Positions 23,381-31,618 are shown, counted from the stretch's first letter. The stretch: DNA of 64,000 nucleotides from Flavobacterium sp. Sd200 (GCF_009826935.1 NZ_WUMN01000004.1:372001-436000), one strand, 5' to 3'. Notes: generated by a model not told the origin, from the letters alone. Numbers and translations: made by a program.

Positions 23381-25198
23381 ATGTCAGCAGTAGGACACGA
23401 CGAGATACACGCTCACGAAGGACACGGACACGATGCCCACGATCATCATTACCACAAGCAGACTTTTATTGAAAAGTACATTTTTAGCCTTGACCACAAG
23501 ATGATCGCCAAACAGTACCTTATTACCGGTACTATTATGGGTATCATTGGTATTGTAATGTCTTTGTTATTCCGTATGCAAATTGCATGGCCGGAGGAGT
23601 CGTTTACAATTTTCAAAGTGCTTTTAGGCGATAAATTTGCACCAAACGGTGTAATGCGTAATGATATTTACCTTGCGTTGGTTACCATTCACGGTACAAT
23701 AATGGTATTCTTTGTATTAACTGCCGGATTGAGTGGTACATTTAGTAACCTTCTTATTCCGTTGCAAATTGGAGCAAGGGATATGGCTTCCGGATTTATG
23801 AACATGCTTTCATACTGGTTGTTCTTCCTTTCTGCAGTAATCATGGTAATATCTTTATTTGTTGAAGCAGGCCCTGCCGCTGCCGGTTGGACAATCTATC
23901 CGCCATTAAGTGCACTTCCTCAGGCAATTGGTGGTTCTGGTGCAGGTATGACACTTTGGTTAGTATCAATGGCCATATTCATCGCTTCATCGCTAATGGG
24001 ATCACTTAACTATGTAGTTACTGTTATCAACCTAAGAACAAAAGGTATGTCTATGACAAGACTGCCGCTTACAATATGGGCTTTATTTGTAACTGCTGTA
24101 ATCGGTATCGTTTCATTCCCTGTACTTCTTTCTGCAGCATTGCTGCTAATAATGGACAGAAGCTTTGGTACATCGTTCTTCCTTTCTGATATTTATATTG
24201 CCGGAGATGTACTGCACTATCAAGGTGGTTCACCGGTATTGTTTGAGCACCTTTTCTGGTTCCTTGGTCACCCGGAGGTTTATATCGTAATCCTTCCTGC
24301 GATGGGTCTTGTTTCTGAGATCATGACATCAAATGCACGTAAACCGATCTTTGGATACCGTGCGATGATTGCTTCAATATTGGCTATTGCATTCCTTTCA
24401 ACTATCGTTTGGGGTCACCACATGTTCATCTCTGGTATGAACCCGTTCCTTGGTTCGGTATTTACATTTACAACATTACTTATTGCAATACCATCTGCTG
24501 TAAAAGCATTCAACTGGATCACGACTTTATGGAGGGGTAACCTTCAAATGAACCCGGCGATGTTGTTCTCTATTGGTTTTGTATCTACATTTATTACAGG
24601 TGGTCTTACAGGTATCATACTTGGTGACAGTACACTTGATATTAACGTTCACGATACTTACTTTGTGGTAGCTCACTTCCACCTTGTAATGGGTATCTCT
24701 GCACTATACGGTATGTTTGCGGGTATCTACCACTGGTTCCCTAAAATGTATGGCAGAATGATGAACAAAACTCTTGGTTACATTCACTTCTGGGTAACGG
24801 CTGTATGTGCTTATGGAGTATTCTTCCCAATGCACTTTGTAGGTATGGCAGGTTTACCAAGGCGTTACTATACTAACTCGGCATTCCCGTTATTTGATGA
24901 CCTTGCCGATGTTAACGTTGTAATTACAATGTTTGCCCTTATTGGTGCAGCATTCCAGCTAATTTTCCTTTGGAACTTCTTCTACAGTATCTTTAAAGGT
25001 AAAAAAGCAATACAAAACCCTTGGAGAGCTAACACTCTTGAGTGGACAACTCCTGTAGAGCACATCCACGGTAACTGGCCTGGTGAAATACCTGAGGTTT
25101 ACCGTTGGGCTTACGACTACAGCAAACCGGGGCATGATGAGGATTTTGTGCCTCAAACAGTACCGATGAAAGAGGGCGAAGAGCAACTTCACCACTAA
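23381..25198 (+). CDS. ctaD: cytochrome c oxidase subunit I
   Basis: 605 residues with twelve membrane helices. Haem a/a3 and CuB sites are all visible: 'TIHGTIMVFFVLTAG' (haem a His), 'WFLGHPEVYIVILP' (CuB His cross-linked to Tyr), 'VWGHHMF' (two CuB His) and 'HDTYFVVAHFHLVMG' (haem a3 and a His). It reduces O2 to water with proton pumping. The N-terminus is extended and His-rich (nine His in the first 25 residues). It is the last gene of the operon and ends before a strong GNRA-loop terminator. Subunits III and IV are encoded separately at 46.9-48.9 kb. Confidence 0.97.
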   Translation: MSAVGHDEIHAHEGHGHDAHDHHYHKQTFIEKYIFSLDHKMIAKQYLITGTIMGIIGIVMSLLFRMQIAWPEESFTIFKVLLGDKFAPNGVMRNDIYLALVTIHGTIMVFFVLTAGLSGTFSNLLIPLQIGARDMASGFMNMLSYWLFFLSAVIMVISLFVEAGPAAAGWTIYPPLSALPQAIGGSGAGMTLWLVSMAIFIASSLMGSLNYVVTVINLRTKGMSMTRLPLTIWALFVTAVIGIVSFPVLLSAALLLIMDRSFGTSFFLSDIYIAGDVLHYQGGSPVLFEHLFWFLGHPEVYIVILPAMGLVSEIMTSNARKPIFGYRAMIASILAIAFLSTIVWGHHMFISGMNPFLGSVFTFTTLLIAIPSAVKAFNWITTLWRGNLQMNPAMLFSIGFVSTFITGGLTGIILGDSTLDINVHDTYFVVAHFHLVMGISALYGMFAGIYHWFPKMYGRMMNKTLGYIHFWVTAVCAYGVFFPMHFVGMAGLPRRYYTNSAFPLFDDLADVNVVITMFALIGAAFQLIFLWNFFYSIFKGKKAIQNPWRANTLEWTTPVEHIHGNWPGEIPEVYRWAYDYSKPGHDEDFVPQTVPMKEGEEQLHH

Positions 25199-25216
25199 TA
25201 AAATATAAAGTTTTAA

Positions 25217-25244
25217 AAGGCTATCCGAAAGGATGGCCTTTTTT
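25217..25244 (+). terminator. terminator of the act-cta operon
   Basis: 10-bp stem AAGGCTATCC / GGATGGCCTT (one T-G wobble) closed by a GAAA tetraloop and followed by a run of T. Confidence 0.9.
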
Positions 25245-25469
25245 GTATATTGACCCGTTATCTGAAGTATCAAGACGATGGACACCTTATAACTATCGTT
25301 ACAATAATCTAGTTAGGTTTACTGCCCCTGATGGGATAGCAAGCCAAGTAAAGATACACAGGAGGCGGCTTTTAGAAGAATGTCAAGCAATATTAGAAGA
25401 CATTATGCCCCAGGTAATTCTACTAAAAGCGATAATGGTGGGTGTAATCCAGGGAAAAATTGGTTTTAA
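25243..25469 (+). pseudogene. Rhs repeat-associated core fragment, frameshifted
   Basis: The frame from 25243 reads 'YIDPLSEVSRRWTPYNYRYN' and then 'NLVRFTAPDG', the closing motif of the Rhs/YD-repeat core domain that precedes the variable toxin tip. It loses the frame at about 25332-25345. The sequence then continues sensibly in another frame (25332-25469: 'PSKDTQEAAFRRMSSNIRRH' ... 'NGGCNPGKNWF', stop). Everything upstream of the DPLSEVSRRW motif is missing and the fragment abuts the oxidase terminator T tract. It has no start codon or promoter of its own. It is therefore a displaced, dead Rhs tip rather than a gene. Confidence 0.8.
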
Positions 25470-25504
25470 GGCAGTGGGGTAAATTGTTTGATCGTAAGCA
25501 ATAA

Positions 25505-26015
25505 ATAACCGTTTCAGAGCCATCTTCAGGTGTAAGTTATGAGGAAATAAATAGTATGCTGGAAGAAGATGCGACAGCAAAAAAAATGGATACGATTAGC
25601 GCAAGGATAGGTTCCGTGAGTTTTGCAAATGATGTTAAAACTACCATTATAGAGGGGTCAGTTGCGTTAAATAGAGGAATTCCTATTTCCAATATTAATG
25701 ATACAAGCTTATTTACGAAGTCTTGGTTCTACAGGCACAAGATATTTAAAGTATGCTAAATATGCGGGGACATTTGCTTCAGCACTTACAACCTCATATT
25801 CGGGATATAAAGTTTATAACCAATATGATTCTGGTGGATTTGCAAATGTTTCCCTTAGAGATTCTTCAGATTTTGCTGTGTGTGTTACTGGACTAACCAC
25901 TACTGCTCTTGTATCTCTTGGAATTGTTTCTAATCCTGTGGGATGGGCAATAGGAGCCGGAGTGTTAGTATATGGTGCTAGTATTATAATTTATGATATA
26001 ATTACAGAAACTTAA
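25505..26015 (+). pseudogene. polymorphic-toxin-like C-terminal domain with one frameshift
   Basis: Two overlapping frames join into one domain. Frame A (25505 to about 25723) ends '...GIPISNINDTSLFTKS'; frame B (from about 25722) continues 'LGSTGTRYLKYAKYAGTFAS' and runs to a TAA at 26013-26015. A net indel of one or two bases at about 25721-25724 explains the break. The end is hydrophobic and glycine-rich ('VSLGIVSNPVGWAIGAGVLV'), with two potential membrane segments. I recognise this as the type of tip carried by Bacteroidota Rhs proteins but cannot name a toxin family. A short intact membrane gene follows 3 bp later. Codon use is AT-rich relative to the flanking operon. Confidence 0.65.
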
Positions 26016-26018
26016 ATT

Positions 26019-26444
26019 ATGATTATGTTTAATATTTATTACAAAATTTGGGTAGATGGGCTTTTGAAAATGAAATCTTTGCCTAAAAACAAAGGAATGT
26101 GGAAATTATACGGAATGACTTTTATGTCAATGGCAATGGCCTTAAATATTATGTTATTTATGACTATACTACAGAATGTCTTAAATATACATTTCTATAA
26201 TTTGAACTTAGATATTTTTAAGGGTACAAAGTTGGACGCTATTTTAAGCTTTTTTATACTTTTTTTAGCCCCTCCACTAATTTTAAATTATTTGTTGATT
26301 TTTCATAAAAAAAGATATGAAGAACTTTTTAAACTTTATAAAACCTATGATGGAAAATTATATGCTTCCTATTTGGTTTTATCATATTTCCTCCCTGTAG
26401 TTTTGCTAATTGGAGGAAAGATTATACACAAAATAAATAAGTAA
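26019..26444 (+). CDS. small three-helix membrane protein, putative Rhs-tip immunity protein
   Basis: 141 residues from ATG 26019; an equally plausible start is ATG 26025 ('MFNIYYKIWVDGLLKMKSLP'). Three predicted membrane helices lie at about 32-52, 73-95 and 117-137, with short charged loops. No known enzyme motif is present. It starts 3 bp after the stop of the decayed Rhs tip in the same orientation, the arrangement of effector-immunity pairs, and the frame is intact while the tip is broken. A membrane-embedded immunity protein would fit a membrane-acting tip (inference). It is AT-rich like the tip. A terminator lies at 26535-26558. Confidence 0.65.
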   Translation: MIMFNIYYKIWVDGLLKMKSLPKNKGMWKLYGMTFMSMAMALNIMLFMTILQNVLNIHFYNLNLDIFKGTKLDAILSFFILFLAPPLILNYLLIFHKKRYEELFKLYKTYDGKLYASYLVLSYFLPVVLLIGGKIIHKINK

Positions 26445-26518
26445 TACTCCATATTATTCCAGATTCAATGGCGCATGATTTTAGACACCTAGGATATGGG
26501 CAAGGCCAAAGTCTTTAG
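26441..26518 (+). pseudogene. short coding remnant after the membrane gene
   Basis: A 25-codon open frame with no useful start reads '...HIIPDSMAHDFRHLGYGQGQ' and stops at 26516-26518. Its composition looks protein-like (His/Gly/Tyr-rich end) and could be the last residues of a second toxin tip. Too short to identify. Confidence 0.25.
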
Positions 26519-26534
26519 GTTTTTATAAAAATCT

Positions 26535-26558
26535 CTACCCTTTGGGGTAGTATTTTTT
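26535..26558 (+). terminator. terminator after the putative immunity gene
   Basis: CTACCC-TTTG-GGGTAG hairpin followed by TATTTTTT. Confidence 0.7.
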
Positions 26559-26614
26559 AAAAAGCCTTGCCTCCCCTAAGCAATTCTATTTGCTGCTCCA
26601 AATTACCCACTAAC

Positions 26615-26682
26615 CCCAAACCACCAAAGCCGGCAAGTGCGTTGCGCGGCTGGTGGTTGGGCACGCAAGTCATAAACTTGCG
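26615..26682. repeat. GC-rich structured hairpin element of unknown origin
   Basis: An imperfect palindrome, AACCACCA and GCCG on one side and CGGC and TGGTGGTT on the other with a 2-base bulge, is flanked by CCC/GGG and followed by a second perfect hairpin (CGCAAGT-CATAA-ACTTGCG, 26664-26682). It is much richer in GC than its surroundings. The 403 bp between 26445 and 26847 otherwise hold only the terminator and short gene fragments. Confidence 0.5.
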
Positions 26683-26693
26683 GACTTATTTAG

Positions 26694-26855
26694 ACGATGA
26701 TTGCCTTTAATACTGCTATATGCTCAGGAGTGATTGAAACGCCAGTATAATATTTATACTATTGTTGTCACCGTTGGTCATCAATATATTGTACTAGTTT
26801 TTGTAATGTGGCTAAACTAAAGATTGCTTCATCGGTCAGTAGAGCTTTTATAAAG
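26694..26855 (-). pseudogene. degraded gene fragment downstream of the APC permease
   Basis: On the minus strand two adjoining frames look coding but are broken: 'LLTDEAIFSLATLQKLVQYI' ending at a TGA near 26769, then 'YKYYTGVSITPEHIAVLKAI' ending in a TAA near 26696. No start codon and no recognisable family. It ends just before the hairpin at 26615-26682. Confidence 0.35.
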
Positions 26856-28278
26856 TATTATTTTTAGCCCTATTTTTACTCAAATAATACACGGGTATCC
26901 CGGCAAGCATAATAAGTACACCCCAGCCGCATGTATCGGTTTTATCTTTAAGCAGCGCAAAGCAAAACGCCGCGGCAAGTAAAATGTATAGTGCAGGTAG
27001 TACAGGGAAGCCAAAGGCTTTGTAAGGGCGTTCAGCATTAGGCATTTTTTTTCTTAAAATAAATATTCCCAAAATGGTGAGGATGTAAAATATCACTACA
27101 ATGATCATTACATAATCCAGCAGGTCGCCATATTTACCTGTAAGGCATAATGCCGAAGCCCATATACACTGAAACCAAAGTCCCCAACCCGGAACGCTGG
27201 CATTGTTTAAAGTTGCTGCTTTTTTAAAGAAAAGGCCGTCTTTTGCCATAGTATAATATACCCTTGCGCCTGCCAGTATAAGTCCGTTATTGCAGCCAAA
27301 TGTAGATACCATGATCATTATAGCAATAATATAAGTTCCCGTGGTACCAAAAATATATTGTGAGGCTTCTACCGCTACACGCTCGCTTGGAGCAAATGCA
27401 ATGGCATCGAGGGGCATCACGGCCACATACATAAGGTTGGCAGATATATAAATAATAGTAACGATCAGCGTACCAAAAAACAGGCTTAGCCCTACATTGC
27501 GTTCAGGTTTCTTGATTTCTCCCGATATAAAGGTTACTCCATTCCATGCATCGCTGCTAAATAACGATCCTACCATGCTTGCGGCTATTGCCGAGAATAA
27601 TACGCTACCACCTATAATATTCCATTGGCTGGTTTCCTTATTCCATGACTTTGCTGTCCATGTATCAGACCAGTTAGCATTCCACACCTCTGATTTGGCT
27701 GCCAGTAGTAAACCAAAAATTACCAATCCAAAAAGTGAGGCTATTTTAGCAACAGTGAAAATAGTTTGAATATACTTTCCGTTCTTTACTCCACGGCTGT
27801 TGATGTATGTAAGTAATATGATAATTACAATAGAAACTAATTGCGCTGCATTCAGCCTAAAGCTGCCAATTTGATAAAGCACATTTTCATCGCTAAAAGG
27901 TGGGTAAATGTAGGCTGTAAACTTAGCAAAGGCAACACCAACGGCGGCGATGGTTCCGGTTTGTATCACAGCAAAAAAGCTCCAGCCATATAAAAAGCCT
28001 ATTAGTTCGTTGTAAGCCTCTTTTAAATATATGTATTGCCCGCCCGCTTTAGGGAACATAGCACTGAGTTCGCCATAGCTTACGGCTGCTATCATAGTCA
28101 TAAGGCCTGACAATACCCATATAAGTATGAGCCATCCGGCACTTCCTACCTGTTGTACCATGCCGGCACTAACTATAAAAATACCCGATCCTATCATTGA
28201 GCCTACAACCAGCATAGTACCGTCGAGTAGGCCGAGTTCGCGTTTTAAATGTTTATCTTCGTTGGGTGTTTGAGACAT
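26848..28278 (-). CDS. APC-superfamily amino acid permease
   Basis: 476 residues with twelve predicted membrane helices. The N-terminal block 'LLDGTMLVVGSMIGSGIFIV' carries the GSG(I/V)F substrate-binding bend of APC transporters. 'FPKAGGQYIYLKEAYN' and 'GFLYGWSFF' are the conserved helix 2-3 segment, and 'PERNVGLSLFFG' follows the loop as in LAT/amino acid exchangers. It imports or exchanges amino acids at the inner membrane; the substrate cannot be read from sequence. It stands alone, on the opposite strand to its neighbours. No complete promoter was found; a near-match TATCTTTA lies at 28295-28302 on the minus strand. Confidence 0.9.
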   Translation of the reverse strand: MSQTPNEDKHLKRELGLLDGTMLVVGSMIGSGIFIVSAGMVQQVGSAGWLILIWVLSGLMTMIAAVSYGELSAMFPKAGGQYIYLKEAYNELIGFLYGWSFFAVIQTGTIAAVGVAFAKFTAYIYPPFSDENVLYQIGSFRLNAAQLVSIVIIILLTYINSRGVKNGKYIQTIFTVAKIASLFGLVIFGLLLAAKSEVWNANWSDTWTAKSWNKETSQWNIIGGSVLFSAIAASMVGSLFSSDAWNGVTFISGEIKKPERNVGLSLFFGTLIVTIIYISANLMYVAVMPLDAIAFAPSERVAVEASQYIFGTTGTYIIAIMIMVSTFGCNNGLILAGARVYYTMAKDGLFFKKAATLNNASVPGWGLWFQCIWASALCLTGKYGDLLDYVMIIVVIFYILTILGIFILRKKMPNAERPYKAFGFPVLPALYILLAAAFCFALLKDKTDTCGWGVLIMLAGIPVYYLSKNRAKNNTL

Positions 28279-28397
28279 AGTGTGTTAGTTTTGCTAAAGA
28301 TATTTAAAAATATTAATTTCTTAACAGTTTTTATTCTTGGAAGACTAAACACCTATCTCTTCAATAAAATATAAAACACTATCTTTAAAATAAAACC

Positions 28398-28691
28398 ATG
28401 GCTACAGAGACATTTAAAATAAACGAAGAAGAGAACCAGTTTGAACTGCACACACAGGGTGGAATCGCTTTTTTAGAATTTATCCGTGAAGGTGAAAAGA
28501 TCTATCTTACACACACCGAAACTCCTGTTGCATTGCGGGGTAGGGGTATTGCTGCCAGCCTGGTAAAACAAACGTTGCAGTGTGCTAAAGACAATGGCTT
28601 GACGGTGGTTCCTTCATGTTCATACGTAGCGCATTATGTAAACAATCATCCTGAATGGAATATCATTCTTTCCGATGGTTATCAGATGTAA
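28398..28691 (+). CDS. small GNAT-like N-acetyltransferase (YjdJ type)
   Basis: 97 residues, the minimal GNAT form. 'LTHTETPVALRGRGIAASLV' holds the acetyl-CoA pyrophosphate-binding R/Q-x-x-G-x-G/A pattern (RGRGIA), and 'VVPSCSYVAHYVNNHPEW' is the conserved C-terminal strand-helix of the YjdJ/GtNAT-like family. The substrate is unknown. A near-consensus TATCTTTA at 28380-28387 lies 11 bp before the ATG. A 7-bp hairpin without a T tract follows at 28710-28729. Confidence 0.85.
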   Translation: MATETFKINEEENQFELHTQGGIAFLEFIREGEKIYLTHTETPVALRGRGIAASLVKQTLQCAKDNGLTVVPSCSYVAHYVNNHPEWNIILSDGYQM

Positions 28692-28792
28692 CTGTAAATC
28701 TGACTTCAAAGAGCTTTTTAATAAGCTCTGATTAGTGATAATTAGTGAAATTAGTGGCAAAAATAGAGCGTAAGCTTTAAACCAAATTGAAT

Positions 28793-28800
28793 TATCTTTG
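28793..28800 (+). promoter_or_regulatory. -7 box almost touching the ruvB start codon
   Basis: TATCTTTG is followed after four bases by the ruvB ATG (28805). Transcription would begin at or within a few bases of the start codon, suggesting a leaderless or near-leaderless mRNA. No TTG is found at 17-23 nt upstream. Confidence 0.5.
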
Positions 28801-28804
28801 CAGT

Positions 28805-29827
28805 ATGAACCAAAATTTAGACCCTACCAACAGGAACTTTAACCCCGAAGAACTGGATATTGAGAGAAAGTTGCGACCGCTTTCTTTCGAAGATTTTACG
28901 GGGCAGGACCAGGTGCTGGAAAATTTGGCAGTGTTTGTACAGGCGGCCAATATGCGTAGTGAAGCATTAGATCACACACTTTTTCACGGCCCTCCAGGAT
29001 TGGGTAAAACAACTCTGGCTAACATTTTGGCAAATGAGCTTGGTGTAGGAATCAAAATTACATCGGGTCCGGTACTGGACAAACCGGGAGACCTTGCCGG
29101 GCTACTGACCAACCTTGATGAGCGCGACATACTTTTTATTGATGAAATTCACCGTTTGAGTCCCATAGTAGAAGAATATCTGTATTCTGCTATGGAGGAT
29201 TTCAGGATAGATATCATGATAGAGAGCGGACCTAATGCGCGTTCAGTGCAGATAGGACTAAACCCATTTACGTTGGTTGGCGCTACCACGAGGTCGGGTT
29301 TGCTGACATCACCTATGCGTGCCCGTTTTGGAATACAAAGCAGATTACAATATTATACTACAGAGCTACTTACTACCATTGTGCAACGCAGTGCCATGAT
29401 CATCAATGTGCCCATAAGCATGGAGGCTGCTATAGAAATTGCCGGAAGAAGCCGGGGTACACCGCGTATTGCCAATGCGCTGCTGCGACGCGTGCGCGAT
29501 TTTGCCCAAATAAAAGGCAACGGAAAAATAGACATCGAAATTGCCCGCTACGCCCTGCGCGCATTGAATGTTGATGCGCACGGTCTGGACGAAATGGACA
29601 ACAAAATACTTACAACCATAATAGATAAGTTTAAAGGTGGCCCCGTGGGGCTTTCTACGCTGGCTACGGCAGTGTCAGACAGTGGTGAGACCATTGAAGA
29701 AGTATATGAACCGTTCCTGATCCAGGAAGGATTTATTATTCGCACGCCACGCGGACGTGAAGTAACCGAGAAAGCATATAAGCACCTTGGTAAAATAAGA
29801 CCGGGGATACAGGGAGGGCTATTTTAG
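28805..29827 (+). CDS. ruvB: Holliday junction branch migration ATPase RuvB
   Basis: 340 residues from ATG 28805; an in-frame TTG at 28787 precedes the promoter box and is rejected. The AAA+ core has Walker A 'GPPGLGKTT' at 62-70, Walker B 'LFIDEIHRL', sensor 1 'GATTRSG' and the arginine finger in 'MRARFG'. The C-terminal winged helix contains '[15 protein letters not shown]'. It is the motor of the RuvAB complex that moves Holliday junctions during recombination repair. Its partner ruvA lies at 36.1 kb, not adjacent. Confidence 0.98.
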   Translation: MNQNLDPTNRNFNPEELDIERKLRPLSFEDFTGQDQVLENLAVFVQAANMRSEALDHTLFHGPPGLGKTTLANILANELGVGIKITSGPVLDKPGDLAGLLTNLDERDILFIDEIHRLSPIVEEYLYSAMEDFRIDIMIESGPNARSVQIGLNPFTLVGATTRSGLLTSPMRARFGIQSRLQYYTTELLTTIVQRSAMIINVPISMEAAIEIAGRSRGTPRIANALLRRVRDFAQIKGNGKIDIEIARYALRALNVDAHGLDEMDNKILTTIIDKFKGGPVGLSTLATAVSDSGETIEEVYEPFLIQEGFIIRTPRGREVTEKAYKHLGKIRPGIQGGLF

Positions 29828-29876
29828 ATATTTAAGACTTTTGATTTAGCTTTGGCGTAACAGATTTCGTGGGTTT

Positions 29877-29945
29877 CGTCATTGCGAGGTGCGAAGCAAT
29901 CTTATAGATAGATTGCCGCGCTCCGTTCCTCCGCTCGCAATGACG
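29877..29945. repeat. palindromic extragenic repeat, complete copy (type B)
   Basis: Outer arms CGTCATTGCGAG (29877-29888) and CTCGCAATGACG (29934-29945) are perfect 12-bp inverted repeats. Inner arms GCAATCT / AGATTGC pair again. It fills most of the ruvB-queG gap. Half-copies recur at 30961-30983, 31064-31091 and 31619-31645. Confidence 0.85.
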
Positions 29946-29978
29946 GTATCAATAAAAATGAATCAGGGTGATGCCGTA

Positions 29979-30902
29979 ATGATAAATAACAAACAAAAAC
30001 ATACGCAATTTATCAAATCCGAAGCCAAACGCCTTGGCTTCCTGTCATGTGGTATATCTAAAGCAGGTTTTCTGGAAGAGGAAGCTCCACGGTTGGAAAA
30101 ATGGCTTAACGAAAACCGCCATGGCCAAATGCAGTACATGGAAAATCACTTTGATAAGCGCCTCGACCCAACGTTACTTGTAGATGGTGCTAAAAGTGTA
30201 ATATCATTACTGCTTAATTACTACCCCGAAGAGAAACAATCCGATGGCACGTATAAAATTTCTAAATATGCTTACGGGCAGGATTATCATTTTGTAATTA
30301 AAGATAAGCTGAAAGAGCTTTTGCATTCCATTCAGGAGAATATTGGCGAGGTAGGGGGCAGGGCATTTGTAGACAGTGCACCTGTATTAGATAAAGCCTG
30401 GGCTGCGAAAAGCGGTTTGGGTTGGATAGGGAAGAACAGTAACTTGCTAAGTAAACAGGTTGGCTCGTTCTTTTTTATTGCTGAACTTGTGGTGGATATT
30501 GAACTGGAATATGACCATGCCGTGACCGACCATTGCGGTTCCTGCACAGCCTGTCTTGATGCCTGCCCTACAGAGGCAATTATTGCGCCCTATGTGGTAG
30601 ACGGTAGTAAATGCATATCCTATTTTACTATAGAACTCAAAGAGAACATTCCGAATGATATGAAAGGCAGTTTTGACGACTGGGCTTTTGGCTGCGATGT
30701 GTGCCAGGACGTTTGCCCCTGGAACCGTTTTAGCAAGCCGCACAGAGAACCGCTTTTTAACCCGCACCCCGATTTACTTTCGCTAACCAAAAAGGACTGG
30801 GAAGAAATTACCGAAGATACCTTTAGGGCGGTATTTAAAAACTCGGCTGTAAAGCGCACAAAATATTCGGGACTGGTGCGTAATATCGACTTTTTGAAGT
30901 AG
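29979..30902 (+). CDS. queG: epoxyqueuosine reductase
   Basis: 308 residues from ATG 29979. The frame is open further upstream, but that part lies in the palindromic repeat and reads as repeat sequence, so it is excluded. It performs the last step of queuosine synthesis in tRNA, reducing epoxyqueuosine with a cobalamin cofactor. The N-terminal domain includes '[20 protein letters not shown]' and 'HFDKRLDP', and '[20 protein letters not shown]' follows. Two [4Fe-4S] clusters are encoded by Cys186, 189, 192, 196 ('[15 protein letters not shown]') and Cys239, 242, 246 ('[12 protein letters not shown]'). The protein ends without the HEAT-repeat extension of some homologues. Confidence 0.96.
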   Translation: MINNKQKHTQFIKSEAKRLGFLSCGISKAGFLEEEAPRLEKWLNENRHGQMQYMENHFDKRLDPTLLVDGAKSVISLLLNYYPEEKQSDGTYKISKYAYGQDYHFVIKDKLKELLHSIQENIGEVGGRAFVDSAPVLDKAWAAKSGLGWIGKNSNLLSKQVGSFFFIAELVVDIELEYDHAVTDHCGSCTACLDACPTEAIIAPYVVDGSKCISYFTIELKENIPNDMKGSFDDWAFGCDVCQDVCPWNRFSKPHREPLFNPHPDLLSLTKKDWEEITEDTFRAVFKNSAVKRTKYSGLVRNIDFLK

Positions 30903-30903
30903 A

Positions 30904-30950
30904 ATGGAACGCGAATGACACGGATTTAGCAGATTGGCGCAGATTTTTTT
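30904..30950. repeat. interspersed repeat, type A, forward copy
   Basis: Starts 2 bp after the queG stop. Its reverse complement recurs at 31668-31711 with 40 of 44 positions identical. Together they bracket the repeat-rich island with the small membrane gene. Confidence 0.8.
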
Positions 30951-30960
30951 CATGCACTAT

Positions 30961-31091
30961 CACAGCGAGGTACGAAGCGGTCTCTTTGTGCAGTTGTTTC
31001 ACAGAATTACACAAAGGAGGCACAGAGGAGCACAGAGTTTTTTAAGTTACTTTTCTTCACGCGCCGTCACCGCGAGGAACGAAGCGGTCTA
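30961..31091. repeat. cluster of degenerate repeats (types B, C, B)
   Basis: 30961-30983 and 31064-31091 share the core GCGAGG(T/A)ACGAAGCGGTCT, a GC-shifted relative of the arm of the repeat at 29877. Between them, 30997-31037 is a purine-rich stretch with four CACAGA-type units. The 320 bp from 30903 to 31222 contain no gene, only this repeat cluster. Confidence 0.7.
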
Positions 31092-31222
31092 TGTTTTTCT
31101 GGTATTAAATTTCGATGTAGATCTAAGTTCATGATTTTGTGGGTTTTTTCCGTGTCTCCAGCATTTTCTAAAATTACACTAAACTCACAGACTTCGCAAA
31201 GTGGGGCTTCGCGGGAAGTAGT

Positions 31223-31549
31223 TCATATTATACCTTCAACTTTTGAGTATATCATAAGGAGTAGAGATAATATCGCTAAAACAACTGAAAACTTACCTGT
31301 TGCTATAATTAGTTTAATGTTTCTTTTTAATTTTTCATCATCAGGGTGTTCCTCTGTTAATGACTTATAATTTATATTCTTAAATAACCAGTTACCATCA
31401 AATTTAGTTACATAATCAGTCAATGTTATTTTTTTTGTTTTATCAATGTATTCGTAGTACAACTTTTTTTTGTAAAGAATTATTATTGAAATTAATAACA
31501 TAAAGAATGACTGTAAAACTAATATACTAATAATTATTATTGCTTTCAT
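31223..31549 (-). CDS. hypothetical small membrane protein
   Basis: 108 residues from ATG 31549. A longer in-frame start at 31681 would lie in repeat sequence (types A and B) and is rejected. A membrane helix lies at residues 3-25 and a second at about 85-103. Between them is a charged domain ('DYVTKFDGNWLFKNINYKSL'). I do not recognise a family. It is AT-rich, isolated, and sits between inverted copies of an interspersed repeat, so it is probably an accessory gene. Confidence 0.55.
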   Translation of the reverse strand: MKAIIIISILVLQSFFMLLISIIILYKKKLYYEYIDKTKKITLTDYVTKFDGNWLFKNINYKSLTEEHPDDEKLKRNIKLIIATGKFSVVLAILSLLLMIYSKVEGII

Positions 31550-31618
31550 TTTATTTTTTAACCTGTTGAAACACCTAATCTGAAAAGTCAGAGACTTAAG
31601 AATGTAATAAATATATTT

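Noticed and set aside
28710..28762. Hairpin AGAGCTT/AAGCTCT and AATTAGTG-type repeats after the GNAT gene
   Set aside because: The stem has no T tract, so it is not a clear terminator, and the repeats are too short and degenerate to call.
29889..29978. Longer N-terminus of queG
   Set aside because: The extra codons come from the palindromic repeat and from sequence without similarity to QueG; the family start fits ATG 29979.
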